This document shows, one piece after another, positions 33,441 through 44,132 of a stretch of 64,000 bases of DNA. This DNA comes from Diadema setosum. Taxonomy: Eukaryota > Echinodermata > Echinoidea > Diadematoida > Diadematidae. Position 1 is the first letter of the stretch; each line of letters opens with the position of its first letter. The stretch covers positions 3,361,501-3,425,500 of the forward strand of contig NC_092702.1 in NCBI RefSeq assembly GCF_964275005.1. Direction: 5' to 3'. Made by a program: the position numbers and the translations under genes. Below the pieces are notes generated by a model. That model saw only the letters and a list, made by a program, of their open reading frames with translations. It was not told the origin of the DNA and searched no databases.

Positions 33441-33837
33441 ATAAAAAAAATAATAAAAAAACACACAATAACATTAACAAAATCAGCGTTAACAGTAACA
33501 AAAGAAGAAGAAAGAAAAGAAAAGAAAAGAAAAATACATGTGATACAATGGTACAATAATTGATAACTGTGTGCGCCTCCAGGAGAAAAAAAAAAAATTA
33601 CAACTGATTAAACAGGTGAGTTTTAAGAAGTAATGGTGAACAAATCTTGAGCTACAGGGCCCTCGCCTTTTCATCACTGTGAGTGTTTAAGCACTAAAAC
33701 ACAGACTTGTTTCTGTGTCTGTGAGCTGCCAATGAAAACACAGAGAAGTACATATAGCTATACTGACAAGGTTTGTCAGATTTTATGATGATATGCATGA
33801 AAGATAACGAGGCATATTTACATTTATACAATGCACA

Positions 33838-33925
33838 GGCATCTCTCCTTATAACAAAGTCCTCAGAACCGGCAGTTTTCTTTCGTTATATCGAAATGAC
33901 CTTATAGCCAAACAAGTGAAGTAAA
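33838..33925. repeat. Family F (TTATAACAAAG) fragment
   Basis: Matches the left parts of the copies at 51690-51955 and 54550-54716: CTCCTTATAACAAAGTCCTC, then GGCAGTTTTCTTTCGTTATA, then CTTATAGCCAAAC. The other half is missing. Confidence 0.4.
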
Positions 33926-34243
33926 TAAAGATACATAACCATGTTCGTTTTAACAGGAGTGCACTTTATTAGCCATAAGAAGCCAGGTAACCGAATTCTT
34001 GGTCGTGTCAAGAAGGTACCTCGGTTGTGTCAATTGTTTTGGCAGTCTTATTTTATGAGGTTGAGCAGGGATGTCTTCTTAGCCAAGGTCACACTACTAG
34101 CAGAACTACAAGTCCAGGCGATTTTCATAATTTCACATCATGGAGTACATGAATTTACATCTCCATGTTTAGATTTCATTTGTGGAATTAATTGTGGTCC
34201 TTGAGCAGAGAAACTGATACTCTAAATAAGAAGTAGAATTACA

Positions 34244-34503
34244 TTGAACAAGGATGATGACATTTTATATACAGCTTCACCATTAAGAGAATGTATGAGA
34301 TGGGACTCATCACAAGAATGCACGAGTAGGAGGGTCATATATTTCAGAAATGTAGCAATGTACTAGTAATTCCATTACAATACCCCTCGCTTAACAAGGT
34401 CACCTGCATATAATTTATGCATGCTTAATTCTTCCTTTGTTCTGCTTCCCTGAGCCCTCACTCGTGCATTCTTATGGTAAAGCTATGTAATCATCCTTGT
34501 TCA
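34244..34503. mobile_element. Fold-back MITE with TGAACAAGGATGAT ends
   Basis: TGAACAAGGATGAT at the left and its reverse complement at the right, with inverted similarity continuing inward through AGCTT-ACCAT-AAG and AATGCACGAGT. It is non-coding. Confidence 0.55.
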
Positions 34504-34729
34504 TTGTGATTTGTTATCAATTTTTATTCCTTATCCCAAGCACCGTGAATTATGAAACTCTGTACCCAGTACATGTATAACCAATTTATGGTTGTTCAAA
34601 TGTTAGAGTGTGAAAATTATCAGGAGTTTTCCTTTCAAGCTTTGAGAAGTTTTGCCAGTGTGACTGTGGCTATCTAGAGTAAATAGACGTTGATCTAAAA
34701 AACAACAACTGAAGAAACCTTAATTTTTT

Positions 34730-35040
34730 TTTAAGTCATGCGCGACACCTCCGAGAAGTTATGCGCTATAACCAGGTGGTATCCCAGGTGATTGAACAAA
34801 AGATCGCATCAGTAAACATAACAATAGAGCAGTCTCGCAGCAGAAAAAGACCTGTTGATTTCCCATTCCAGTTTGCTCTCTCTTTCAATGCACTGACAAC
34901 AATGAATGTGTGTGTGTATTTCTAATGGACTGTTTTACTAACAATATATCAAAATTTTATGCATGCCTGTCTAACTATACTTCTTGCGGACAACGTGAAA
35001 GTAGGGAGGTGGAAGGTCTCTCTTCGACCTCCCTGGTAAA
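34730..35040 (-). mobile_element. Diverged family G copy
   Basis: In reverse orientation relative to 36818-37545, it shares GAGAAGTTATGCGCT, the TTTGCTCTCTCTTTCAATG block and a terminal GGGAGGTGGAAGGTCTCTCT. It is more degraded than the other copy. Confidence 0.4.
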
Positions 35041-36817
35041 AGCTTGCCCGAACTTTAGCCAACACCCAGGGCCTACATAGCAACAACTGATAGGGGGATT
35101 CACACGTACAAATTAGCGGGTTCGAATCTCGAGATTTAGAGCGCGATCGCTAACCCGCTAATTCTAAGCGTTTGAACGCTTGCCAAAAAAGAAAAAAGAA
35201 AATAGATAGATAGATAAATGAATGAAATAATGAAATAAAATAGAATGAAATGAAATAAAACTCGAGATTCGGAGTACGCGCCAATAGAATGAGGTCCAGT
35301 CTTATTATGGTAGGTTTCGCTTCATAGATTCGAGCATCGAAAATGATATAAAGTGTATTATATTGATATTCAAAAATGTAGTTATATCAATGTTCTTCCC
35401 TAAACGACGCGTGTTCTATAGAGATAAGGGAGTTTTCAAAGGCAAAAAGTAGAAACAAAAACACGCTTGGACACGTTTAAGCAGAGCACAGTGCATGATT
35501 CGAAAAATATGCCAGTTTAAAGATATGAAAATAACACTAATGGGCAAATGTGCGCATCATGGAAAATATGAATCTTATAAAAGAACCTAATTTTCTTCTC
35601 ATTTCGATTTGCATTTTTTTTTTTTTTTTTTGGAGGGGAGCAGAAATACATGTGTGAAATTTTGAACTCTTTATACAAAACTGTTCTAATGTTTCAAAAT
35701 TCCTTCAAAATTTTACGTTGAAATACAGCTTGAAATTTTATGAAAATGTGAAACCTTTCTGCATCTCCAAATTTAGTCTTGGAGCTATCAGAGCGGCGCC
35801 GAGCACGCCATGTGGATTCAAAGAGCACTGTTAGACATCCCATTGCAACGCTTTAAGAATATATGTGTTTGTAGGGATTCCTAACGAGGTTTGAGAGCTG
35901 GAGTTCCAGCTGGCTTTAACTATTGAATATAATATGTGCAAAAGTGTAAATCTGAGCTGTACGTTGTGAAAGTGTTTGAAAAAGTACCCTCCCGGTTTTA
36001 AGACTTCTCCATTCAACATTCAAAAGATCCCGCTTTACCATTCACCGCAAAGAGCAGGATGTTTAACCCGGTGAGGTGGTCCACATCCAACTGAACCCCA
36101 TGGAAGACCAGCTTAGTGAAGCTGAATATAAGCTATATCCAGCCATCCTCTCAGATGGAAAATGAACAAACAAACAGACAAAAAACTTCCGCAAATTAAA
36201 ACGATAAGGTATAATCTGCAAGTACATTGTATATAGTGCTTCACGAATCAATGTCAGATTAGTGTCTGGACATGTCTAGTCGAGTAATCTTTATTTTTTT
36301 CCCCCCTTTGCGAGCTGCGCATCCCCATGCTTATTACTGCTCATCTTTTATCAAGTAGGGATGACAAAAATTGCCACTATAAAGACGTGTCTACATCTCA
36401 AGAGTTGCTGGTCATTGTGCGATGAGATATGAATCAATCGTCTGCCTTTCTGTAAAAGCAGATCCAACTTGGCACATTCTTCAAATATTTTTAAGTGGCG
36501 GCATCAAAGTGGGTTCAAACGAGGGAGTGTGAGTACTGTGTGACTCCCTATCTCTGGAGCCTCCTTTGGATTACGAAGAATTGTTACTTCATCCAATTTT
36601 ATCACACCTCCTTTGATTAAGCACTATCAATGCATGTGCGATTCTATATTAAATTAAAGCCTTCAGTCACTATAGGTATCATTTTTTTTAAATCAAAATG
36701 GAACCAACCGCACGTTCAAGCCCGAAATTCGCACACAATGAAGAAATATTTAGATGAAGGTTCAATCATAATCATCGAATTACTTGTTCATATAGTAAAC
36801 TAGAAGAAAATTAGACC
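35041..36817. other. Gene-free stretch with one palindrome
   Basis: Contains the palindromic element at 35111-35163 and an AT-rich simple tract near 35200-35260. No exon is seen. Confidence 0.35.
35111..35163. repeat. Small palindrome around a Pol III B-box-like sequence
   Basis: The arms AATTAGCGGGTT and AACCCGCTAATT are perfect inverted repeats. Between them are two further palindromes, AATCTCGAGATT and GCGATCGC. GGTTCGAATCT at 35119-35129 resembles the tRNA T-loop/B box, but no tRNA fold is present. Confidence 0.55.
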
Positions 36818-37545
36818 AGGGAGGTGTAAGAAAAGGAGAGACAATTCGTTCGTAACTCATGGAAACACATATTTGGTTTCAAAGCGTTACAATGGGAAGT
36901 CTAGCATTCCACTATACGCTTTGAAGTCATGCTCTGCACCGCTCTATACTAGTTGCAAGGCGAAGTTCGGAGACGAAGAACGCATTTCACCTTTCGTTGA
37001 ATTACAAGCTTTATTCCCCGTAAAATTTTAAATGAAATACTCTAGTTGTTTAAGAGTAGTTTAGGAAAGAATTCAATATTATAAACGTGTATTTCTAGTT
37101 TCTTCGTAATGCGCAGATCGAAATGAAATACAAATTAGGCCCTCTTAAAAACCTAATATATTTCTATAATGCGCACATTTCCGCATGTTAGTTTTTTATC
37201 CTTTAATCTGGGATATTTTGATCTTTTAAATAAAGTATTCCGCTAAAGCGTGCACCAGCGTGCTTTTAAACTATTTGCTGTTAAAATTGTCAGTTTTACA
37301 CTGCATCTTGATTCGCTGTTCCAATTCAAGGTACACAAATTCATTGTTGCCATCACATTGAAAGAGAGAGAGCAAAATGCAGTAGGGGCAAGTATATTTC
37401 TAGAGAGCGCTAGTCCCGATTATTGATGCTCTCTTTTGTCAAAGCACCTGATCTCCACCTGTAGTTAAGCGCATAACTTCTCGGCGGTGCCGCGCATCCT
37501 TCAAAGGAGAGCAGGAGTTGTCTCTCCTTTTCTTACACCTCCCTG
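36818..37545 (+). mobile_element. Family G hAT-like MITE with 8-bp target duplication
   Basis: ATTAGACC flanks both sides (36810-36817, 37546-37553). The ends are near-perfect inverted repeats of about 32 bp beginning AGGGAGGTGTAAGAAAAGGA. It is 728 bp, with no transposase. Confidence 0.7.
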
Positions 37546-37615
37546 ATTAGACCATGCAGAGTTATCTGACTCTTCAAAGGCGTATTTATAAACAACGAAA
37601 TTTTTTACCTATAGC

Positions 37616-37771
37616 AGTGGCGGATCCAGAGGGGGTGCACCGGGTGCGCGCCCCCTCTTTATTTTTTGTTAAAACAAACGAAATATAAAAAGAAAAAATG
37701 GGGGATGCTGCACCCGCCCCCCTAATTTTGTAAAGGCGCCTCCTCTTTACGGAATTACTGGGTCCGCCCCT
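37616..37771 (-). mobile_element. Family D MITE, copy 3
   Basis: Reverse orientation: AGTGGCGGATCCAGAGGGGG at the left, GTAATTCCGTAAAG-type end reading CCGCCCCT at the right. Full length. Confidence 0.6.
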
Positions 37772-38939
37772 GCATACCATATGAAATTACCAAAAGTTCT
37801 TCACTCCAGAAGCCAGTTCAGAATTAGCTCATGTGCACATTGCTGAAAATGACCTTTCTTTTCTCTCCCTTTCTCTCTCTCAATTAAAACTGACGCAGAC
37901 AAGCTACACCTGTACTTCACTCGAAGCCCACCTGTGAAACAACGAAATCTTCCATACCGATGTAGTCTCCCTACGCACTGAAATATTTTGAATGCCTGAG
38001 CTGGCTGCATTACTAATCGTGTGAAAAGCGTCATTGAACCTCTGCGCGTTTGTTTACATCTTTCATGTGTTGCGCAATAAGCGAAACAGTCGCACGTGGG
38101 AATCCGACCATTTTGTCTCAGCTCAGCAGCGGCCAGTGTGTGTGTCGGTGAAATGCGCGCTCGTTCCTGGAGTTTTTGCGACTGCTGCGCAAACAATGTA
38201 CTAATGTTAGTACAACTTGGCATTTATGCATAAGAAGGTACAGGTGCACGTGAAGTTGAGAAGAGAAGTATTGAAGATCTTTGATCTTTGATTTTTATGC
38301 TTCCTTCAAGAGAGCAAGTGACAGCTAACACGAAATCAATTACGCTGACGAACAGGTAAACGGTATTTTATTTTTTGCTTGGCACTAGAGTCTATAGTGT
38401 CGGGATAAGAGTGACATGACACTTCCGCAAGACAACAGGGAATTGATTTAGATTGTATTTTGAAGATGCAGTAGAACTTTTCTAGACCCAGCTACCAGTA
38501 CCACTGTCACTGACACAGGCACGTTGCTCCAGCCCGGGCCGGGGACGCGGACGCAATTTCAACTTAGTTTCACGCTGGTCTAACGTTACATTTTAATAAG
38601 ATACACGAACGACTAAGTCGCGTGTTTTGAAATGGAGTATTGAAAATGTTATTGAATTTAGATGATCTAGGGATATATTTGAGAAAAGGCAATCACTTCA
38701 AAAATGTGCGACTTATGCAGAACATGTGATTTGATGGTCTATAAGTAGATCCTAGGTCCTAACCGCACAATTACAAGCGACCCCAACACTAGTTACAGCG
38801 CCCCACGCCGGGGTTAGTCTAGATGTAGACCCTAACGTTAGATCTATTATAGAGACGAAGATACCTCCGTGACTTGAGTTCAGACTTGATGGTGCTAATT
38901 GAATGCATACCACTAGTTTCTACCAGTAAAGAAAAGATC
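37772..38939 (+). promoter_or_regulatory. Possible promoter and non-coding first exon of the large + strand gene
   Basis: This interval is richer in CpG than its surroundings (especially 38030-38240) and free of repeats. A donor-like CAG-GTAAAC at 38353-38358 would fit a non-coding first exon spliced to the acceptor at 44060. No TATA box or initiator could be fixed. This is inference from composition and one splice-like site. Confidence 0.25.
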
Positions 38940-41900
38940 AGGGGCGGATCTAGGAATTCCGTAAAGGTGGGGGGGGGGGGGGGGGTGGTCTGAGCGCAAA
39001 CTAGGTCTGGTGCTACTTCCAGGTTTCATCTCATTTCTTTCTTTTTATTAGGTGATCCGAGTATCCTCTCGGATCACCTTCTGTATCTGTACTGATTCTT
39101 TGTTTTCCTTCTTCTTCTTCTTCTTTATTTCTGGACAAAATTTGTGTATCGATTAGCTCAGAAAGTCCTCCTCCTATCAATGTCAAAATTACACCATATG
39201 TGCATCACGTCCCAAAGACGACGGGTCAAGTAAAATCGTAGTGATCAGTCGACCGTGACGTCACTATGACGTCATTATATGAAAACACATTCTCAATTAT
39301 ATCTCAATTATGGAATGGAATTTTTCAATGAAATTTACGTCACATATAGTTCAAGTCAACGTGATTCTACTCATGTTTTCAAAATTCATCTATATACTTC
39401 AAACATGCGCGTACGCGCGCGTTGAAATATTTGTATGCTCAAATCGAGCTCAAAATTTTTTTGCACACGTTTCAGACCATTTGGAGCATTTTTTGAAAAA
39501 TTGAAAAAATCGGACGGACGCGTACGCGCGCGCACATATACGCACACACAGCTCATATGCAATGAAAATTTCCCGTTTTTTCACTTTGATCGGATGTCTG
39601 AAATGTCAAGAAATATATCTACCAAGTTTCAAGTCAATCCCACTCAAAATGACATCATACGGGTCCGTCAAAGTTGAAATTCCGCGCGCGCGTCAATGGC
39701 GATATACAGTGCAACAATGCCAAAAAACTGCCAATTTTAAATCCGATTTTACTCGTCAGGATGGACGGTGACCCCCCATTTTCTTTACATATTCTGAAAG
39801 CTGATGAGTTGTACATGTCATTTCAGGGGTTGGCAATGCTGGAGAAATGATTAGAATATATCAAATTTCTTAATAAAGTTAAAAAAGTAAATTTTCAAAA
39901 TGACGTCATCAAATTTCAAGTTCATTCAAGCATATCTCACTTATTCTTTAGTTGATTTTCGTCCAAATTTCAATATGTTGTAACTTATTAAATGGTCTTT
40001 CAGATATATAATAACAACAATTTGATTGGATGACGGCATCACCTCGTAAAAAGGGATTAAAAGTAACATGGTTAAATTTGACCACTTTACGTGTTATCTC
40101 TATGGGAGTGCAGTTTTTCTGGAAATGAAAACTGACATGACTATCTTTATCGAGCACTAACTCACTTATGCTTCGGTGAATTTCTCCCATATTTTAGTAT
40201 GTTGTAGCTGAGACTTTGGGCTATCGTAAGTGTGCCCTTTGTTTTTTCATACGGAGTCGGCATCATGCCCAAAAACTTGGTTGAAATTAAAGCTTATCTT
40301 CCATGTATTTTCATATTCCTTTCTTTCTGCAACTTTCTTTGCAATAACTCAAGAAAAACAAGCTCTATCAGCCCAATATTTTGCACATGTTTAGTTTATG
40401 TCACGTACATTATTTCATAAAATAACAACTACTTGATCGGGCACCTTCTTGGGTATGTAAATTAGGGTCAAAGGTCAAAAATGTTTCATCCTGTATCTTG
40501 GTGAATACATGTCTTATCTTTCCCATATTTTGCATACGTAAAGACCATGTTACAAGAATCATTTCACAAAATAACCACTTTTTGCTCAGACGCCATCTTG
40601 TCTGTGCAAAGTAGGGTCAAAGGTCATATGTACTTCTTTCTTTATCTTCATTATGACGTGTTATCTCTATGGGAGGGAATTTTTCTAGATGTGAAAATTG
40701 ACATGATTGTCTTTATCGACGACTAGCTCAATTACCCTTCGGTGAATTTCTTCCAGATTTTAGTATGTTGTAGCCAATGTAATACTCTTTAAGTTTTGTT
40801 AATCAAAGTTTTAATCGGATGATGTCTTCACCACGTGAAAATGGATATAATGTAACCTTGTCAAATTTAACCAGTTTACGTGTTATCTCTATGGGAGGGA
40901 ATTTTTCTGGAAATGAAAATTGACATGACGGTCTTTATCGAGCACTACCTCACTTACTCTTCTGTAAATTTCTCCCAGATTTTAATATGTTGTAGCTGAG
41001 ACTTTGGGCTATCATCAGTGATTCTCCATTTTTTCATACGACGCCGAGATCACGTCAAAAAACTTGGTTGACATCAAACTTATCTTCGATGTATTGAGAT
41101 ATTTCTTTCTCTCTGCAACTTTCTTTGCAATAACTTAAGAAAAACAGCCCCTATCATCCCCATATTTTGCACATGTTTAGTTTATGTCACGTACATTATT
41201 TCATAAAATAACAACTACTTGATCAGACACCATCTTGGGTATGTAAATTAGGGTCAAAGGTCATAAATGTTTTAACCTGTATCTTGGTGAATACATGTCC
41301 TATCTTTTGCCATATTTTGCACACGCAAAGGCCATGTTACAAGAATCATTTCACAAAATAACCGCTTTTTGCTCAGATGCCATCTTGGGAGTGCAAAGTG
41401 GGGTCAAAGATCATATGTACTTCTTTCTGTATCTTTGTTATGACGTGTTATCTCTATGGGAGTGCAGTTTTTCTGGAAATGAAAATTGACATGACTATCT
41501 TTATCGAGCCCTAGCTCACTTACCCTTTGGTGAATTTCTCCCAGATTCTAATATGTTGTAGCTGAGACTTTACGTTACCGTAATGTGCCCTTTGTTTTTT
41601 CATACGTTGTCGGGATCACGTCAAAAATTTTGGTTGAAATTCAAGTATATCTTCGATATATTGACATATTTCTTTATTTCTGCAACTTTCTTTGCAATAA
41701 CTCAAGAAAAACGGCCTCTATCACTTCCATATTTTGCACATGTTTAGTTTATGTCACTTACATTATTTCATAAAATTACAAGTACTTGATCGGACACCAT
41801 CTTGGGTATGTAAATTAGGGTCAAAGGTCATAAATGTTTCATCCTGTATCTTGGTGAATACATGTCCTATCTTTCCCATATTTTGCACACGCAAAGACCA

Positions 41901-42800
41901 TGTTACAAGGATCATTTAAAAAATAACCTCTTTTTGCTCAGATGCCAGCTTGTCTATGCAAATTGAGTTCAAAGGTCATATGTTCTTCTTTCTGTATTTT
42001 CGTTATGACGTGTTATCTTTATGGGAGGGATTTTTTTTTATTGTGAAAATTGACATGATTGTCTTTATCGAGCACTAGCTCACTTACCCTTTGGTGAATT
42101 TCTCCCAGATTCTAATATGTTGTAGCTAAGACTTTGCGCTATCGATAATGTGCCCTTCGTTTTTTCATACGATGTCGGGATCACGTTAAGAATCTTGGTT
42201 GAAATTAAAGCTTAACTTCTATGTATTGAGATATTTCTTTCTTTCTGCTACTTTCTTTGCAATAACTCAAGAAAGAAAAACCCTATCACCCCCATATTTT
42301 GCACATGTTTAGTTCATATCACGTACATTATTTCATAAAATAACAAGTACTTAATCGGACAACATCTTGGGTATGTAAATTAGGGTCAAAGGTCATTAAT
42401 GTTTCATCTTGTATCTTGGTGAATACCTGTCCTATCTTTCCCATATTTTTTACACGTATAGACGATGTCGCAAGAATCATTTTCCAAAATAACCACTATT
42501 TCATCAGATGCCATCTTGGGAGTGCAAAGGTGGGTCAAAGGTCATATGTACTTGTTGCTGTTTCTTCGTTATAGTGTCTACAGAATTTGGTACCTAACAT
42601 GGCAGATATGACTCCCTTTGCTAAATGAGAATCCAAACATCACACGGCTAATGTCTCTAAACACAGATGAAACCTGTATGGTCATGCCTATTCCGATCAG
42701 GAGTCGAATCATTGATAAAAAAAAAAAATCGGATCACCTTAATTTGTCAGTGATGACAAATTACAATCTCTAGTTTCTTTTGTTTTTTGGATCCGCCACT
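38940..42800 (+). mobile_element. Family D MITE, copy 4, split by a 3.7-kb insertion
   Basis: The left part 38940-39048 begins AGGGGCGGATCTAGGAATTC; the right part 42775-42800 ends TGGATCCGCCACT. Joining the flanks restores CTTTTTAT-TTCTTTTG exactly as in copy 2, so the insertion was clean and between two Ts. Confidence 0.65.
39049..42774 (+). mobile_element. Helentron-like element, family B, 3.7 kb, with ~565-bp tandem units and DR1 sites
   Basis: The 5' end TAGGTGATCCGAG is followed at once by its own inverted copy CTCGGATCACCTT. Near the 3' end the inverted repeat TCGGATCACCTTAA is followed by a hairpin (TTTGTCA-gtga-TGACAAA) and ACAATCTCTAG before T. The second half consists of tandem units starting at about 40091, 40658, 40880, 41445 and 42010 (GTGTTATCTCTATGGGAG landmark): four of about 565 bp and one truncated to 222 bp. 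Each full unit holds two nuclear-receptor DR1-type sites. The first 850 bp has two CRE-like TGACGTCA/TGACGTCAT sites near 39256-39275. There is no helicase ORF. Confidence 0.6.
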
Positions 42801-44060
42801 GAAGATGGATATCAGCCTGTAAAATTAATGAATTATTTCAATGACGTGCTGACATTCATTGCTTGGTCGATTTGTCTTTAAGTGTGCATTGTGCTAAATG
42901 TAAATCTACACTCCTGCACAAAGCTGTCCTTTCCATGCTTTCAATCAGTTTCATGTACAGGAATTATCATTTTCCAAGGAAAAATTCCATATTTATAGAT
43001 TCAGAAGAAACTGATGAGATAGTAATGTGTGGTCTATTATGAAGGACAATTATTATTAACTGCGACCAGCCCCAACGGTACCACAGTATAACTGTGTACA
43101 AGGAGCGCAACGGGGTTAAAGTATGCCTTATCACATCAATTGAGATATCTAGCCTGACCTAGACGTTTTCTGTGAAGCATCAGGGAGCCTGTGTATAGTT
43201 AAAATTGAGAGTGAGGCATAAAAGAAAAGAGAGAGAGAGAGAGAGAGAGAGAGACAAACAAAATGTCAAGGCTACATATATCAAAATCACATAGAAACTG
43301 GGCAGAAAAGACAGATGTACTGTAAGCGTGTTTCTATAGCAACTGGGCTTTTAGTTAATGTAAAGTTCCCTCGGCTTTGCCACAGAAGTTACGAGAGAAT
43401 GGAATTAGGTTGATCGAGACCTCGCTTCAGTAATGTCGAGAGTTTTATGTCTTGAAATTATGTTGCAAGCAAATCATGCTTTGGGGCTAAAGGATTTTCA
43501 TTTCTCTCTCTTGGTCAGCCAGTGTGGAAGTGATGGTGCTTTGGTCATCTTTTTCTTTGTCTGTCTTTTCCAAATCTGTGGCTGCTGTTAAGACAGAGAG
43601 ACAAACAGAGTTGATTATTATAGGGAAGAATTATCTTTATCTCTGACATGCATTGTGTATCAAAGAGCAGAATGTTCTTTTATAACTGTCCTAGATTTCT
43701 TATAAAGGATGCTTTTTTATGTAGGTACCTGATGATGTGAAATGAATTACACTCTAAAAGACCTACGGTACACATTAAGTCACAGGCATATATGGCAGGG
43801 AGAGCTAATTTAAGAAGGATGTAGGATACAATTACCAATGACTTGAATAACTGACCTGTAGTATTGCCAGAGCTTGTAATGTTTGGTTTTGCTCAAATAT
43901 ATTTGATGCTCTTTCTCATTACTTTATTTCAAATACTAGTATAAATGTTAAGTACCTGAGGTATCCTCTTAGCCAAAATTCTAAGATTGATAAAAATGGT
44001 TACGTGATTTGATTGCAAATTTGATTTGAATTGATGTTTTTATCTTTCATGTTCTCATAG
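42801..44060 (+). other. Presumed 5' intron sequence of the large gene
   Basis: No exon or dispersed repeat is recognised; a (GA)n tract lies near 43228-43253. Ends at a TTCTCATAG acceptor (44060). Confidence 0.35.
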
Positions 44061-44132
44061 TTGATACCAAGTGACCTTACAGGGAAGTGTGATGAATGCT
44101 TTATCAGGGGAAAGAGGTTGGTGATGTGGTGA
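44061..44132 (+). promoter_or_regulatory. 5' leader with upstream ORFs
   Basis: Between the acceptor and the main ATG are three upstream ATGs. The one at 44092 opens 10 codons and stops at 44124. The one at 44096 opens about 30 codons in another frame and overlaps the main start. A third is followed immediately by TGA. That TGA lies directly before, and in frame with, the main ATG, so the coding region cannot extend further upstream in this exon. Confidence 0.5.

Noticed and set aside
33941-34204. 87-codon plus-strand ORF
   Set aside because: Isolated, no domain, no splice partners, and ends just before a fold-back MITE.
35101-35170. tRNA gene
   Set aside because: A B-box-like GGTTCGAATCT is present, but no cloverleaf can be drawn; the sequence is a nested palindrome.
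39310-41919. Several 60-80 codon frames in 39.3-41.9 kb with similar peptides
   Set aside because: They are the tandem units of the 3.7-kb element read in one frame and are interrupted in every unit.
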